From Pseudomonadota bacterium (GTDB lineage Bacteria > Pseudomonadota > Gammaproteobacteria > Burkholderiales > Rhodocyclaceae), in NCBI GenBank assembly GCA_021811225.1, contig JAJZPJ010000001.1, forward strand, positions 1 to 51,518: DNA of 51,518 nt, in the 5' to 3' direction. The notes beneath the pieces were generated by a model. It was not told where the DNA came from, searched no databases, and saw nothing but the letters and a program-made list of their open reading frames with translations. Every line of letters starts with the position of its first letter. Position 1 is the first letter of the stretch. This document shows positions 1-10,532 of the stretch, piece after piece. A program made the position numbers and the translations under genes.

Positions 1-142
1 GCCATTTCGAAACGATCGCGCAGCCGACGCCGAGACCCAAATGCAAACCGAAACTGATCGATGGCGACGGCAAGCGCACGGGAAGCCACGCGCGAGCTCG
101 AACCGACCGAAAGAATGGCGTTAACACCGAAGGAGAAAGCTC

Positions 143-280
143 ATGAGCGGGAACGTGTACGCTATCTACACAGTCATCCTGCTGGTGCTGTTCATAGGCG
201 TGCTGCTTTGGACGTTTGGTAAAAAGCGTAAAAAACGCTTTGAGAAAGACGCCGAGATTCCATTCCAGGACGGGCAATGA
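143..280 (+). CDS. ccoQ: CcoQ/FixQ-like small subunit of cbb3-type cytochrome oxidase
   Basis: A 45-residue protein with an N-terminal membrane segment (about residues 6-24, VYAIYTVILLVLFIGVLLW) followed by a basic patch (GKKRKKRFEKDAEIPF) and an acidic end. This is the layout of CcoQ, which stabilises the cbb3 oxidase in the inner membrane. The start is well fixed by AAGGAGA at 129-135, about eight bases ahead. CcoQ normally sits between ccoO and ccoP. The 142 bases before it hold no sequence I can assign to ccoO, and no intact ccoP follows, so the gene may be an orphan or the survivor of a rearranged operon. Small size limits certainty, but the KKRKK...PF pattern is characteristic. Confidence 0.8.
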   Translation: MSGNVYAIYTVILLVLFIGVLLWTFGKKRKKRFEKDAEIPFQDGQ

Positions 281-365
281 GGTGGCAACGACCCGCGCGC
301 CGGCAGATTTCGTCGATGACCCCATTACGATTGAGCGCCCATATGCAAGGCCCAGCGCGGCGCAA

Positions 366-419
366 GTGACCTTGGTCACATGCAGGTCGTGACCTGCGAC
401 ACGTCGAAGTCATGACTTC
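366..419. promoter_or_regulatory. Cluster of three consecutive palindromes
   Basis: Three inverted repeats lie in a row: GTGACC-tt-GGTCAC (366-379), GCAGGTC-gt-GACCTGC (382-397) and the perfect 14-mer GAAGTCATGACTTC (406-419). All share a GTC..GAC-type core. They sit between ccoQ and the stress-protein gene that starts at 537. They could be operators for a dimeric regulator or a folded leader RNA; no known binding motif was recognised. Confidence 0.5.
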
Positions 420-536
420 CGGGCGCTTGCATCCGCCGGGCCGAGGCTTAAAGTTCGAAACATGGGCGCACGGACAAAGACAGCACCGCGGCATCGACGT
501 GCAAACCCGATAGCGCAACATGAAAAGGACCAGACC

Positions 537-1067
537 ATGAACCAGACCATGACCAAGACCGATATTGCCGTCGCCGTGTATGGCAACCATACCCAGGCGG
601 AATCCGCCGTTAAGGCGCTGCAACGCGCCGGTTTCGACATGAAGAAGCTTTCGATCATCGGCAGGGATTACCACACCGAGGAACACGTCGTCGGCTTTCT
701 CAATGCCGGCGATCGGGCCAAGTTCATGGGCAAGCTCGGTGTGTTCTGGGGCGGCTTGATGGGGATGCTGTTCGGCTCCGCCCTGTTATTCGTGCCGGTG
801 GTGGGCCATGTGATCATCCTGGGTCCGCTCGCGGCAACCATCTTCGGTGGCCTGCAAGGCGCCGTCCTGGGTGGTGGCGCCAGCGCCCTGGTCGGCGCCT
901 TGATGGCAATTGGCATTCCGAAGGATTCCGTGCTGCGCTACGAAACCGCGCTGAAGTCCGACAAGTTCCTGTTGATCGTTCATGGCGACGCGCAGGAGAT
1001 CAAGCGGGCGTATGAACTGCTCACGACCTCCGGTCTTGCTTCGTTCGATCATCACACCGTCGCCTGA
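537..1067 (+). CDS. General stress protein (YflT/17M-like domain) with glycine-zipper membrane region
   Basis: A 176-residue protein. Residues about 8-50 resemble the general-stress-protein 17M (YflT) fold (AVAVYGNHTQAESAVKAL). A long Gly/Ala-rich hydrophobic hairpin follows at about residues 65-125 (VFWGGLMGMLFGSALLF, then GGLQGAVLGGGASALVGAL), and the C-terminal part resembles the first domain. I chose ATG 537 because AAGGA lies about eight bases upstream; an upstream in-frame ATG at 462 has no such site. Its role is unknown; relatives are small membrane-associated stress proteins. The three palindromes at 366-419 lie just upstream and may control it. Confidence 0.75.
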   Translation: MNQTMTKTDIAVAVYGNHTQAESAVKALQRAGFDMKKLSIIGRDYHTEEHVVGFLNAGDRAKFMGKLGVFWGGLMGMLFGSALLFVPVVGHVIILGPLAATIFGGLQGAVLGGGASALVGALMAIGIPKDSVLRYETALKSDKFLLIVHGDAQEIKRAYELLTTSGLASFDHHTVA

Positions 1068-1305
1068 GCTGCCGCGTACCAGGCTCATCTCCGACGCAAA
1101 AGAAGCAAACGTTTTCCACGCAGTCAACCTGAATTCACCTTGAAAGTAGCGCGTATGAAACTCAAGACCGGTGCGTAGCAACGGGCCGCGCTGATGAAAC
1201 CGGGTTCGTGAACGGCTGGATTTGTCCATCGCTTTCGCGATAGACAAACATGACGTGCAGCTTGTCCGTACATTTTTTACAACCAGTAGTGATTAGGAGC
1301 GGATC

Positions 1306-1824
1306 GTGAACAAATCAGTGGCGATGGGATTCATTATGCTGGCAAGCTTGGCAGTACTGAGCGGCTGTACGACGATGGGCACGGGCCAAGGCGATATATC
1401 GGGCAACCACCAGCCCGGCGAACCGGTGCATTTCACCTGGAAAAGCACCGACGGCGGGCAGCAGGGCACGATGACGGCGACGCTGCAGCATGCGATCTAT
1501 CATGGTCGATTCTTCCAGATTACCCACCAGACACGGCGGGAAATACTGGCGCCGTTATGGGTGGGCTGGAATGATGGCTGGAGCGACTGGCCGTATTGGG
1601 GCGGGCCGTTTGCGGGCGGCGCATTTCAGGGCGGCTACGACACGACGCAGTTCGTCACTTATTATTCGGGCAAGGTGCTGGCAAACCTGAGCGGTCCGGC
1701 GGGGAAACGGATGCGCTGCCGTTTCCTGCTATTTTCACCATCGTCGGGCATGGCGGGCGGCGGGCAGGGCGAATGCCAGCTCTTGGGCGGGCGCACGATC
1801 AACGCTACGTTTGACCCCTCCTGA
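1306..1824 (+). CDS. Small lipoprotein of unknown function
   Basis: A 172-residue protein with a lipoprotein signal: a short basic N-terminus, a hydrophobic core and lipobox VLSGC with the acylated Cys at residue 21. The mature part is rich in Trp, Gly and Tyr around residues 80-110 (WVGWNDGWSDWPYWGG) and ends in a beta-rich tail. The start is GTG with TAGGAG 7-12 bases upstream. I do not recognise a family. A loosely similar layout is seen in small envelope proteins of other proteobacteria, but that is not decisive. The 238 bases before it (1068-1305) hold no gene I can support. Confidence 0.65.
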   Translation: MNKSVAMGFIMLASLAVLSGCTTMGTGQGDISGNHQPGEPVHFTWKSTDGGQQGTMTATLQHAIYHGRFFQITHQTRREILAPLWVGWNDGWSDWPYWGGPFAGGAFQGGYDTTQFVTYYSGKVLANLSGPAGKRMRCRFLLFSPSSGMAGGGQGECQLLGGRTINATFDPS

Positions 1825-2198
1825 ATTCATATTTTTCTAACCGACTGGCATACTTCTTCGGAACGACCACCCTTTCAGCACTGGTGGTCGTCATCGGGAG
1901 CGGAATCATCATCGCCATCTTCGGTCCCGGCTGGTGGCACGTATCACCGGCGGGCCACTTCCTCAACTCCGTCCACTTCTGGGGAGTGGAGGTGTTCTAC
2001 TTCGGTCTGGTGCTGCACCTGCTCGCGAAATTCTTCAAGGCGGCCTGGCGTGACGGCCGCTGGCGCACCTGGGCGATCGGCCTCGTGACCTTCGGCGTGA
2101 CGATCTTTTCCGGGATCACGGGGACGCTGCTGCAGCAGAACTGGGACGCCCGATGGAATGCAGTTCAGGGCAAGGATCCGATGAGCGCCCTCGGCCTC
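1815..2198 (+). pseudogene. Fragment of a cytochrome b (bc1/b6-type) gene
   Basis: An open frame without a usable ATG encodes about 125 residues like the N-terminal haem-binding half of cytochrome b. It contains GPGWWHVSPAGHFLNSVHFW, followed by VLHLLAKFFKAAW and the GxxGTLLQQNW segment, with the conserved H..H spacing of the haem ligands. The first helix is incomplete and the match stops after about NAVQGKDPMSALGL, right where group II intron sequence begins. The first GTG in frame (1884) has no ribosome site. It therefore looks like an internal piece of a quinol-cytochrome c reductase gene, truncated at both ends. Confidence 0.7.
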
Positions 2199-2284
2199 CA
2201 GTGTGTTCAATGAACCGCCGGATGCGGAACCGCACGTCCGGTGGTGTGGGAGGGCGACAGGGGTAACCCTGTCCCCTACCCGAT
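2199..2284 (+). mobile_element. 3' end remnant of a group II intron (domains V and VI)
   Basis: From about 2212 the sequence reads GAACCGCCGGATGCGG, AACCGCACGTCCGGTGGT, then a GC stem GACAGGGGTAACCCTGTC and the end CCCTACCCGAT. The first part folds as a domain V hairpin: ACCGCCGGA pairs with TCCGGTGGT, and TGCGG-aa-CCGCA forms the tip. The second part folds as domain VI with an A in the final CCTACC strand. This is the usual 3' terminus of bacterial group II introns. No intron 5' end or reverse transcriptase gene is present, so it is a relic. The 5' limit is approximate. Confidence 0.75.
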
Positions 2285-2338
2285 GTGCGCCCGGCAGGGC
2301 GCACCGAAAAAAAACCCCGGTCAGCCGGGGTTTTTTTT
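2285..2338. terminator. Double hairpin, bidirectional Rho-independent terminator
   Basis: Two adjacent inverted repeats. GTGCGCCC-ggca-GGGCGCAC is at 2285-2304. At 2307-2338 there is A8-CCCCGG-tcag-CCGGGG-T8, which has a T-run on both strands. The second is a classic two-way terminator serving the minus-strand gene that ends at 2321 and anything read rightward across the intron remnant. Confidence 0.85.
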
Positions 2339-3448
2339 CGTCCGCAAGGCCCTTATCAGCGCGACAGCAAACAGTGCGATGCCGGCCGCCGCCAGCCACA
2401 GGCCCGAAGGCTGGCCGAGTGCGGCAAGGGTTCCGCCCGCCACCAGGAGCAGCGAGCGCAACAGCGCGTGGCGCCCCAGCGCCGCGCGCATGCGGTCGTG
2501 CCACGGCTGTCTCGGGCCGGGACGCAGCCAGACCGGCAGGAGCTGCGTCGCGGCGCCGGTGACCAGCGGCAGCAAGAAGGCGGCGACGAAGCCTGACAGT
2601 GCATCCTGACCCGACAAGTAGTTCAGGGCGTGGCCGATGCCGGCCAACACCAGGAAGATCAGGCCGACGCAGGCGGCCACCAGCGAGGACGCGGCGCCGT
2701 GGCGGCAGTTGATCCGGTCCGGGAAGGCCGCTCGCCAGTGCCATCCCATGCGCAGCGGGGGAAGCGCGTACAGGCAGGCGCCGACGATGGCCAGCGGCAG
2801 GCTCCAGGCTGCGCCGACTGCGATTGCGGCGGCGCCGGCCACCGCCAGCTTGAGATCGCCGCTCAGGCGGACGGCGGCGCTCGGATCGGCACGTCCTGCG
2901 GCGGTGGGCAGCAGCACCTGCAGTGTGCCGATGGCCGTCAGGCCGACGAAGCCGAGCAGGTTGGCGTGCAGGTGGAAGAGCCGCAGCGCCTGACGCTGCT
3001 CCGGCCAGAGGCTCATCAGCGGCACGGCGACGAGCGCCGCGGCGAGAAAGCCCAGCGCCGCGAGATACCAGGCCAGACCCGGGTGGGGCCGGCCCAGGCA
3101 GCGGCGGGCACGGTGCGCGGTCCAGGCGAGCAGCGTCAGCGTCGCCGTGCCCGCGAGGGCCGCGGCGGCGAGTTCGGCCCCGGGTTGCGGCAGGAGACCG
3201 GCGAAGCCGGCAACGACCAGCGCGCCGCCGGCCCAGGCGGCCAGCGCCGTGCGCTGCAGCCATTTCGGCGCGCCCTCGCCGCGGCCGAGCACCGGCACGA
3301 AGTGCGCGATCGCCGCCAGGATCAATGGCAGGACGCCGAGCGCGAGGGCGACGTGGGCGGCGAGTTGCGGCGGCTGAGCTGCGGACAGCCAGAGCGCCAG
3401 CGCTGCCGCCATCATGGCGACGGCATTGATGGCGAGGGCCGGCAGCAT
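2321..3448 (-). CDS. Multispanning membrane protein, possibly haem-copper oxidase/NnrS-like
   Basis: A 375-residue, very hydrophobic protein with roughly ten to twelve predicted membrane helices. Several His residues sit in or at helix ends (AAIAHFVPVLG, RLFHLHANLLGFVG, GIGHALNYL), a pattern that resembles NnrS-like or oxidase subunit I-like membrane proteins; the family assignment is tentative. ATG 3448 lies two bases past the uvrA stop, so it is probably translated as the second gene of a uvrA operon, with AGAGG in the uvrA tail as ribosome site. Its last codons (KNPG-stop) are inside the terminator stem at 2307-2338, an unusually tight arrangement. Confidence 0.7.
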   Translation of the reverse strand: MLPALAINAVAMMAAALALWLSAAQPPQLAAHVALALGVLPLILAAIAHFVPVLGRGEGAPKWLQRTALAAWAGGALVVAGFAGLLPQPGAELAAAALAGTATLTLLAWTAHRARRCLGRPHPGLAWYLAALGFLAAALVAVPLMSLWPEQRQALRLFHLHANLLGFVGLTAIGTLQVLLPTAAGRADPSAAVRLSGDLKLAVAGAAAIAVGAAWSLPLAIVGACLYALPPLRMGWHWRAAFPDRINCRHGAASSLVAACVGLIFLVLAGIGHALNYLSGQDALSGFVAAFLLPLVTGAATQLLPVWLRPGPRQPWHDRMRAALGRHALLRSLLLVAGGTLAALGQPSGLWLAAAGIALFAVALIRALRTKKNPG

Positions 3449-3449
3449 C

Positions 3450-6302
<2,853 letters not shown>

Positions 6303-6342
6303 GAGGGTCGTTTTTTCTGGCAAGGCGTCGGGCGAACCAAGT

Positions 6343-6348
6343 AATATA
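6343..6348 (-). promoter_or_regulatory. Possible -10 element for uvrA
   Basis: On the minus strand the 73-base uvrA/yajR intergenic region contains TATATT preceded by G, placing a start about 34 bases before the uvrA ATG. No good -35 is visible. Position and sequence alone support it. Confidence 0.35.
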
Positions 6349-6375
6349 CCTGCTTTTGGTTTCCCGGCCCGTTCC

Positions 6376-7752
6376 ATGAACACAGCAGACAAGATGACCC
6401 CACTGGAAAAGAAGGCGACGACCTCCCTCGCGCTCATTTTCGCCCTGCGCATGTTCGGCATGTTTTCCATCCTGCCGGTGCTGGCGATTTATGCCCGCGA
6501 CCTGCCCGGCGGCGGCAGCGACTTTCTGATCGGCGTGGCGCTGGGCATCGACGGCCTGGCCCAGGCCATCCTGCAAATTCCCTTCGGCTTGCTCTCCGAC
6601 CACATCGGCAGGAAGCCGGTCATCTACATGGGCCTCGCCCTGTTCGCCATCGGCAGCTTCATCGCCGCCGGCGGCCACGACATCTATATCATCATCCTCG
6701 GCCGGTTGATCCAGGGCACCGGCGCCGTCGCCTCGTCGATCATCGCGCTGATCGCCGACCTGACGCGCGAGGAAAACCGCGCCAAGGGCATGGCGACCAT
6801 TGGTCTCAGCATCGGCGCCACCTTCGCCATCTCGATGGTGGCGGGCCCCACCCTGGGCCACCTGATCGGCGTGCCGGGCATCTTTGCGCTCACCGGCGTT
6901 CTGGCCATCGCCGCCATGGCGGTCACCCGCTTCGTCGTTCCCAATCCGGTCGTCAGCCGGGTCCACGCCGACGCGGAAACGGTGCCGGGCCAGATCTTCT
7001 CGATATTGAAGAACCTCGAACTGCAGCGGCTCAACTTCGGCATCTTCACCCTGCACGCGGCGATGCGCGGCCTGTTCGTGGTCATTCCCCTGGTGCTGGT
7101 GGAAGTGGGCGGCCTGCCCGTCGCCCAGCACTGGAAGGTCTATCTGCCGGTGATGGTGATTTCCTTCTTCGCCGTCATTCCGGCGATCATCATCGCCGAG
7201 AAGTACGGCAAGATGAAGCCGGTGTTCTGCGGCGCGGTAGCCCTGCTCGCCACGGCGAGCCTGCTGATGGCGGTGTTCATCGGCAATTTCGCCGGCGTGG
7301 TGATCACCCTGTTCCTGTTCTTCCTGGCCTTCAACCTGCTGGAAGCGACGCTGCCCTCGCTGATCTCGAAGATCGCTCCCGCCGGCAGCAAGGGCACCGC
7401 CATCGGCGTCTACAACACCTTCCAGTTCCTCGGCCTGTTCCTGGGCGGCGCCTTCGGCGGCTTCCTGGCCCAGCACGTGAGCCGTTCCGCGGTGTTCGTC
7501 TTCGCCACCGGCCTGGGGCTGGTCTGGCTGCTCCTGGCCTTGTCGATGACGCCGCCACCGCAGGTGCGGACCCTGATGCGCCACGTCGTCGGCGACCTGG
7601 ACGAGGCGCGCGCGAAGAGGCTCTCCGCCGCTCTGGCGGCGGTCGATGGGGTGACCGAGGCGATGGTCATCGCCGACGAGGGGGTGGCCTATTTGAAGGT
7701 GCGCATGAGCGGTTGGGACGAGGCCGGCGCGAACAGATTGCTGCAAGCTTGA
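6376..7752 (+). CDS. yajR: MFS transporter of the YajR type with C-terminal YAM domain
   Basis: A 458-residue major facilitator protein with twelve helices. It carries the MFS motif A in GLLSDHIGRKPV and motif B-like GRLIQGTGAVAS, and closely resembles E. coli YajR from memory (MTPLEKKATTSL start, NRAKGMATIGLS, LPSLISKIAPAGSKGTA). After the last helix, about 60 residues (QVRTLMRHVVGDLDEARAKR onward) form the small ferredoxin-like YAM domain that marks this subfamily. The substrate is unknown; export is expected from the family. ATG 6376 is used; ATG 6394 (MTPLEKKA) is a credible alternative. The gene is divergent from uvrA and followed by ssb after 33 bases. Confidence 0.88.
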   Translation: MNTADKMTPLEKKATTSLALIFALRMFGMFSILPVLAIYARDLPGGGSDFLIGVALGIDGLAQAILQIPFGLLSDHIGRKPVIYMGLALFAIGSFIAAGGHDIYIIILGRLIQGTGAVASSIIALIADLTREENRAKGMATIGLSIGATFAISMVAGPTLGHLIGVPGIFALTGVLAIAAMAVTRFVVPNPVVSRVHADAETVPGQIFSILKNLELQRLNFGIFTLHAAMRGLFVVIPLVLVEVGGLPVAQHWKVYLPVMVISFFAVIPAIIIAEKYGKMKPVFCGAVALLATASLLMAVFIGNFAGVVITLFLFFLAFNLLEATLPSLISKIAPAGSKGTAIGVYNTFQFLGLFLGGAFGGFLAQHVSRSAVFVFATGLGLVWLLLALSMTPPPQVRTLMRHVVGDLDEARAKRLSAALAAVDGVTEAMVIADEGVAYLKVRMSGWDEAGANRLLQA

Positions 7753-7776
7753 ATCGACAAGGTTGAATCGACAAGG
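7749..7776. repeat. 14-bp perfect tandem repeat at the yajR-ssb junction
   Basis: TTGAATCGACAAGG occurs twice in a row. The yajR stop codon is in the first copy and the second supplies the AAGGAG ribosome site for ssb. It is probably a slippage duplication. Confidence 0.8.
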
Positions 7777-7785
7777 AGAATCGAA

Positions 7786-8256
7786 ATGGCATCGGTGAAT
7801 AAAGTGATATTGGTGGGCAATCTCGGCCGCGATCCGGAGACCCGCTACATGCCCAACGGCGAAGCGGTGACCAACTGCACGCTGGCCACGACCGACACCT
7901 GGAAGGACAAGAACAGCGGCGAGAAGAAGGAGGCGACCGAATGGCATCGCCTCGTCTTCTACCGCAAGCTGGCCGAAATCGCCGGCCAGTACCTGAAGAA
8001 GGGCTCGCAGGTCTATATCGAGGGCTCGCTGAAGACGCGCAAGTGGACCGACAAGGAAGGCGTGGAGAAATACACCACCGAGATCATCGCCGACACCATG
8101 CAGATGCTGGGCAGTCGCCAGGGCAGCGGCCAGGCCGACGAGCGGCCGGCGCAGTCGGCCGGCGTCGCCGCCAAGCCCGCGGCCCAGTCCTCGGGTAATA
8201 CCCCGGGCAACGCCGGCAGCGGCTTCAACGACTTCGAGGACGATATCCCGTTCTAG
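7786..8256 (+). CDS. ssb: Single-stranded DNA-binding protein
   Basis: A 156-residue SSB. Residues 1-110 form the OB fold (NKVILVGNLGRDPETRYMPN, WHRLVFYRKLAEIAGQYLKK). A Gly/Gln/Ala-rich linker follows, then the acidic tip DFEDDIPF that docks partner repair and replication proteins. It coats ssDNA as a tetramer. The start is fixed by AAGGAG eight to ten bases upstream. Neighbourhood with uvrA is common in proteobacteria. No terminator hairpin is obvious between it and the convergent regulator gene. Confidence 0.97.
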   Translation: MASVNKVILVGNLGRDPETRYMPNGEAVTNCTLATTDTWKDKNSGEKKEATEWHRLVFYRKLAEIAGQYLKKGSQVYIEGSLKTRKWTDKEGVEKYTTEIIADTMQMLGSRQGSGQADERPAQSAGVAAKPAAQSSGNTPGNAGSGFNDFEDDIPF

Positions 8257-8357
8257 AGGGTACCTAGGGCATTCTTGTAAGACACTCGGGCAAATAATGA
8301 CCAAGTGATTGCAGGAAAGCTGGCGTTGATCCGTCGGATGGGTAGGGTGACGCAGAT

Positions 8358-10298
8358 CTAAGTCGTCCCGATTGTTTTGAGATGACGCCAGAGTGTCGTG
8401 CGGCTGATGCCCAGCATTTTTGCCGCGACCTGCCTGTTTCCGCCTGCCTTGGCCATGATTTCGCTGAGCGTGGTGGCTTCCAACGGCCGATGCGATAAGG
8501 AGGACATGTCCTCCTCGACAGGTTTCCCGGAGAAAATCTCCGGGAAATCCTCGCTGAAATCATTGTAGTTTATTTCCGTGGCCATCTGGCAAGCGCTCAG
8601 AGAGACCGCCAGGCGCTCGGCGACGTTCTCCAGTTCACGAACATTTCCCGGCCAGCGGTAGGAGCGAAGATAGGGCATGAGTGGCGCCAGCGCCTGATCG
8701 GCTGGGAGGCTGGATCCTGAGCGACGCAGCGAGGCATGCAGCATTTGCAGTGCCAGGATGGGAATGTCATCTACGCGCTCGCGCAAAGCAGGCAGATGCA
8801 AGTGAAGGATATTCAGGCGATAGTAGAGGTCGACGCGAAACAGACCGTTTTCGGCTCGCTGCATAAGATCCTGATGAGTGGCGGCAATGATACGTACGTC
8901 GATGGGGACGGGTTGCGCGTTGCCCAAACGGACGACCTCTTTCTCCTGCAGGACGCGAAGCAGCCTTGTCTGCAAGGGAATCGGCATATCTCCGATCTCG
9001 TCCAAGAAAATAGTGCCGGTGTGGGCGACCTCGAACAGCCCCGGCTTCCCTCCTTTGCGCGAGCCGGTAAAGGCGCCTTCCTCGTAGCCGAACAATTCGC
9101 TTTCGAGCAACGGTTCCGGAAAGGCGGCACAGTTGACTGCGACAAACGGCTTGTCTCTGCGGCTACTGGCATTGTGGATGGATTGGGCGAACAATTCCTT
9201 GCCGGTCCCGCTCTCACCCGTAATCAATACCGTCGAATTCGTGCTGGCATAACGTTCGGCGGCGAGGCGGGCGTGAGCGAATGCGCTGCTGTTTCCGACA
9301 ATCTGATGGAAATGGTAGCGGGCAGCAAGATTGCGTACGCGGCGCTGGCTCCGGATGTTGGTGTCGGCGCGCTGGATGACGCGAGCATCCTGGAGCGTCA
9401 GGACCGCACCGGAGATCAATCCTTGCTCGCGGATTGGAATATGGTTGGCAACGCAGGTGGCCAGATTGAGCTGTACCACCCGTTCCAAGGCTTCTTCGCC
9501 GGAGGACAACACCCCGCGCAGCGACAGAGGCGGTGCAAGATCGCTGAGCACGCGGCCCAAAGCCTCGGCACAGGGGACCCCGATCATCCGCTCCATCGCA
9601 GGATTGATTGCGGTAATCCTCTCTGAGGAATCAACGGCGAGAACCGCCTCCTGCAGGTGATGCAGCACGATATTGAGTTGCTCGTAACGGGCGCTTTCGA
9701 TCTTGGCGATGCGTGCGATTTCGATGCCATCGTCGATTGCCTGGCGTATCGAAGTCTGGCTGTAGGCCAAAATACCCACGATACCGTTCTGCTCGGCGAG
9801 ATCGACGACCACGCTCGATCCGACGATGACCTGGTAGCCTTCCGCCGCGAAACTCCGGAAACAATCCCGTGCATCTTCCAACGTCTGGTAAGTGCGCTGA
9901 GAAACTTCCAGTTTGAGCAGGCTCTTCGTGGCCTCGAGTTCAGGAATCGGGTCACGGTAGGTGACGATTCCGACGCGCTCTGAAACCATTCGTGCCTTCA
10001 TCAAGGCAAGCAGCACATCATAGCCGGTCACTTTGATGGGTACTACCGGAAGTGTCAGCGCGGAGCGCAAGATCGTTGCATTTGCGCCCGCGCTGATGAT
10101 TACGTCGGCCGCCTTGTTTCGTTCCAGATCTTTCGCGACGGTGAGTGCCTCATCGAAAACCTGATCGACTACGACGATGTCGGCCTGGTTCCCATAATCC
10201 GCCAAGACGGAATGCACGAGTCGGTTGAGCCCCTTGTAACCCATGACGCAGATTCTCGGTTTGCGCAGCACCGCCTCGGAATTCTTCTGTAGCACCAT
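8358..10298 (-). CDS. PrpR-type sigma-54-dependent transcriptional activator
   Basis: A 646-residue enhancer-binding protein. Residues about 15-195 match the PrpR_N sensor domain (PRICVMGYKGLNRLVHSVL, VIISAGANA). A PAS-like segment follows at about 205-300 (LQEAVLAVDSSERITAINPA). The AAA+ domain at about 330-560 has Walker A GESGTGKE, the sigma-54 contact loop GAFTGS and Walker B TIFLDEIGD. A Fis-type helix-turn-helix is at the C-terminus (NRQVAAKMLGISRTTLWRHL). Relatives bind small carboxylic acids or CoA-linked metabolites, but the ligand here is unknown. It is transcribed away from the CoA-transferase operon, whose promoter is of sigma-54 type, so it is very likely its activator and probably regulates itself. 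Confidence 0.93.
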   Translation of the reverse strand: MVLQKNSEAVLRKPRICVMGYKGLNRLVHSVLADYGNQADIVVVDQVFDEALTVAKDLERNKAADVIISAGANATILRSALTLPVVPIKVTGYDVLLALMKARMVSERVGIVTYRDPIPELEATKSLLKLEVSQRTYQTLEDARDCFRSFAAEGYQVIVGSSVVVDLAEQNGIVGILAYSQTSIRQAIDDGIEIARIAKIESARYEQLNIVLHHLQEAVLAVDSSERITAINPAMERMIGVPCAEALGRVLSDLAPPLSLRGVLSSGEEALERVVQLNLATCVANHIPIREQGLISGAVLTLQDARVIQRADTNIRSQRRVRNLAARYHFHQIVGNSSAFAHARLAAERYASTNSTVLITGESGTGKELFAQSIHNASSRRDKPFVAVNCAAFPEPLLESELFGYEEGAFTGSRKGGKPGLFEVAHTGTIFLDEIGDMPIPLQTRLLRVLQEKEVVRLGNAQPVPIDVRIIAATHQDLMQRAENGLFRVDLYYRLNILHLHLPALRERVDDIPILALQMLHASLRRSGSSLPADQALAPLMPYLRSYRWPGNVRELENVAERLAVSLSACQMATEINYNDFSEDFPEIFSGKPVEEDMSSLSHRPLEATTLSEIMAKAGGNRQVAAKMLGISRTTLWRHLKTIGTT

Positions 10299-10332
10299 AT
10301 CCTTCTTTCCCCCCTGATTGAGTCATGGCGAT

Positions 10333-10400
10333 GTTTCAAAAACGTTTCATGTTACATCGCATTTTGTTACGAGAAACACTATTTGAAACATTCATGAAAT
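10333..10400. promoter_or_regulatory. Four-site symmetric operator between the activator and the catabolic operon
   Basis: GTTTCA at 10333-10338 and 10344-10349 (11 bp apart) is mirrored by TGAAAC at 10384-10389 and TGAAAT at 10395-10400 (11 bp apart). The arrangement is exactly symmetric about 10366.5. The centre lies about 134 bases before the predicted start of transcription, a normal distance for an upstream activating sequence of a sigma-54 activator. Binding by the adjacent PrpR-type protein is inferred. Confidence 0.7.
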
Positions 10401-10474
10401 ATCAGCTCTCATTGAATCAGGCGGAGAAATGTAAATTCATATATAAAACAGATGCTTGGTTATTAATGTAAAAC

Positions 10475-10490
10475 TGGCATGGGCATTGCT
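10475..10490 (+). promoter_or_regulatory. Sigma-54 promoter (-24/-12) of the catabolic operon
   Basis: TGGCATGGGCATTGCT has GG at 10476-10477 and GC at 10488-10489, separated by exactly ten bases, with the TGGCA and TTGCT context of the consensus. Transcription should begin near 10501. This rules out ATG 10479, which lies inside the promoter, as the start of the first gene. Confidence 0.88.
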
Positions 10491-10532
10491 CTAAGCAACT
10501 CCATGACAGTATCTAATACCAAGGGAACATTT

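Noticed and set aside
1944..3263. Long open frame (439 codons) on the minus strand, overlapping the cytochrome b fragment and the membrane-protein gene
   Set aside because: Arg/Ala/Gly-rich translation with no domain, produced by high GC; the membrane-protein frame on the same strand is clearly the real one.
6303..6375. LexA-type SOS box upstream of uvrA
   Set aside because: Looked for CTGT-N8-ACAG and variants; none present in the intergenic region.
8257..8357. Terminator between convergent ssb and the PrpR-type gene
   Set aside because: Only the GGTACC palindrome is present; no stable stem with a T-run.
10479..10532. Upstream ATG starts (10479, 10503) for the CoA-transferase
   Set aside because: The first lies within the -24/-12 promoter and the second only two bases after the predicted transcription start; GTG 10533 has a good ribosome site.
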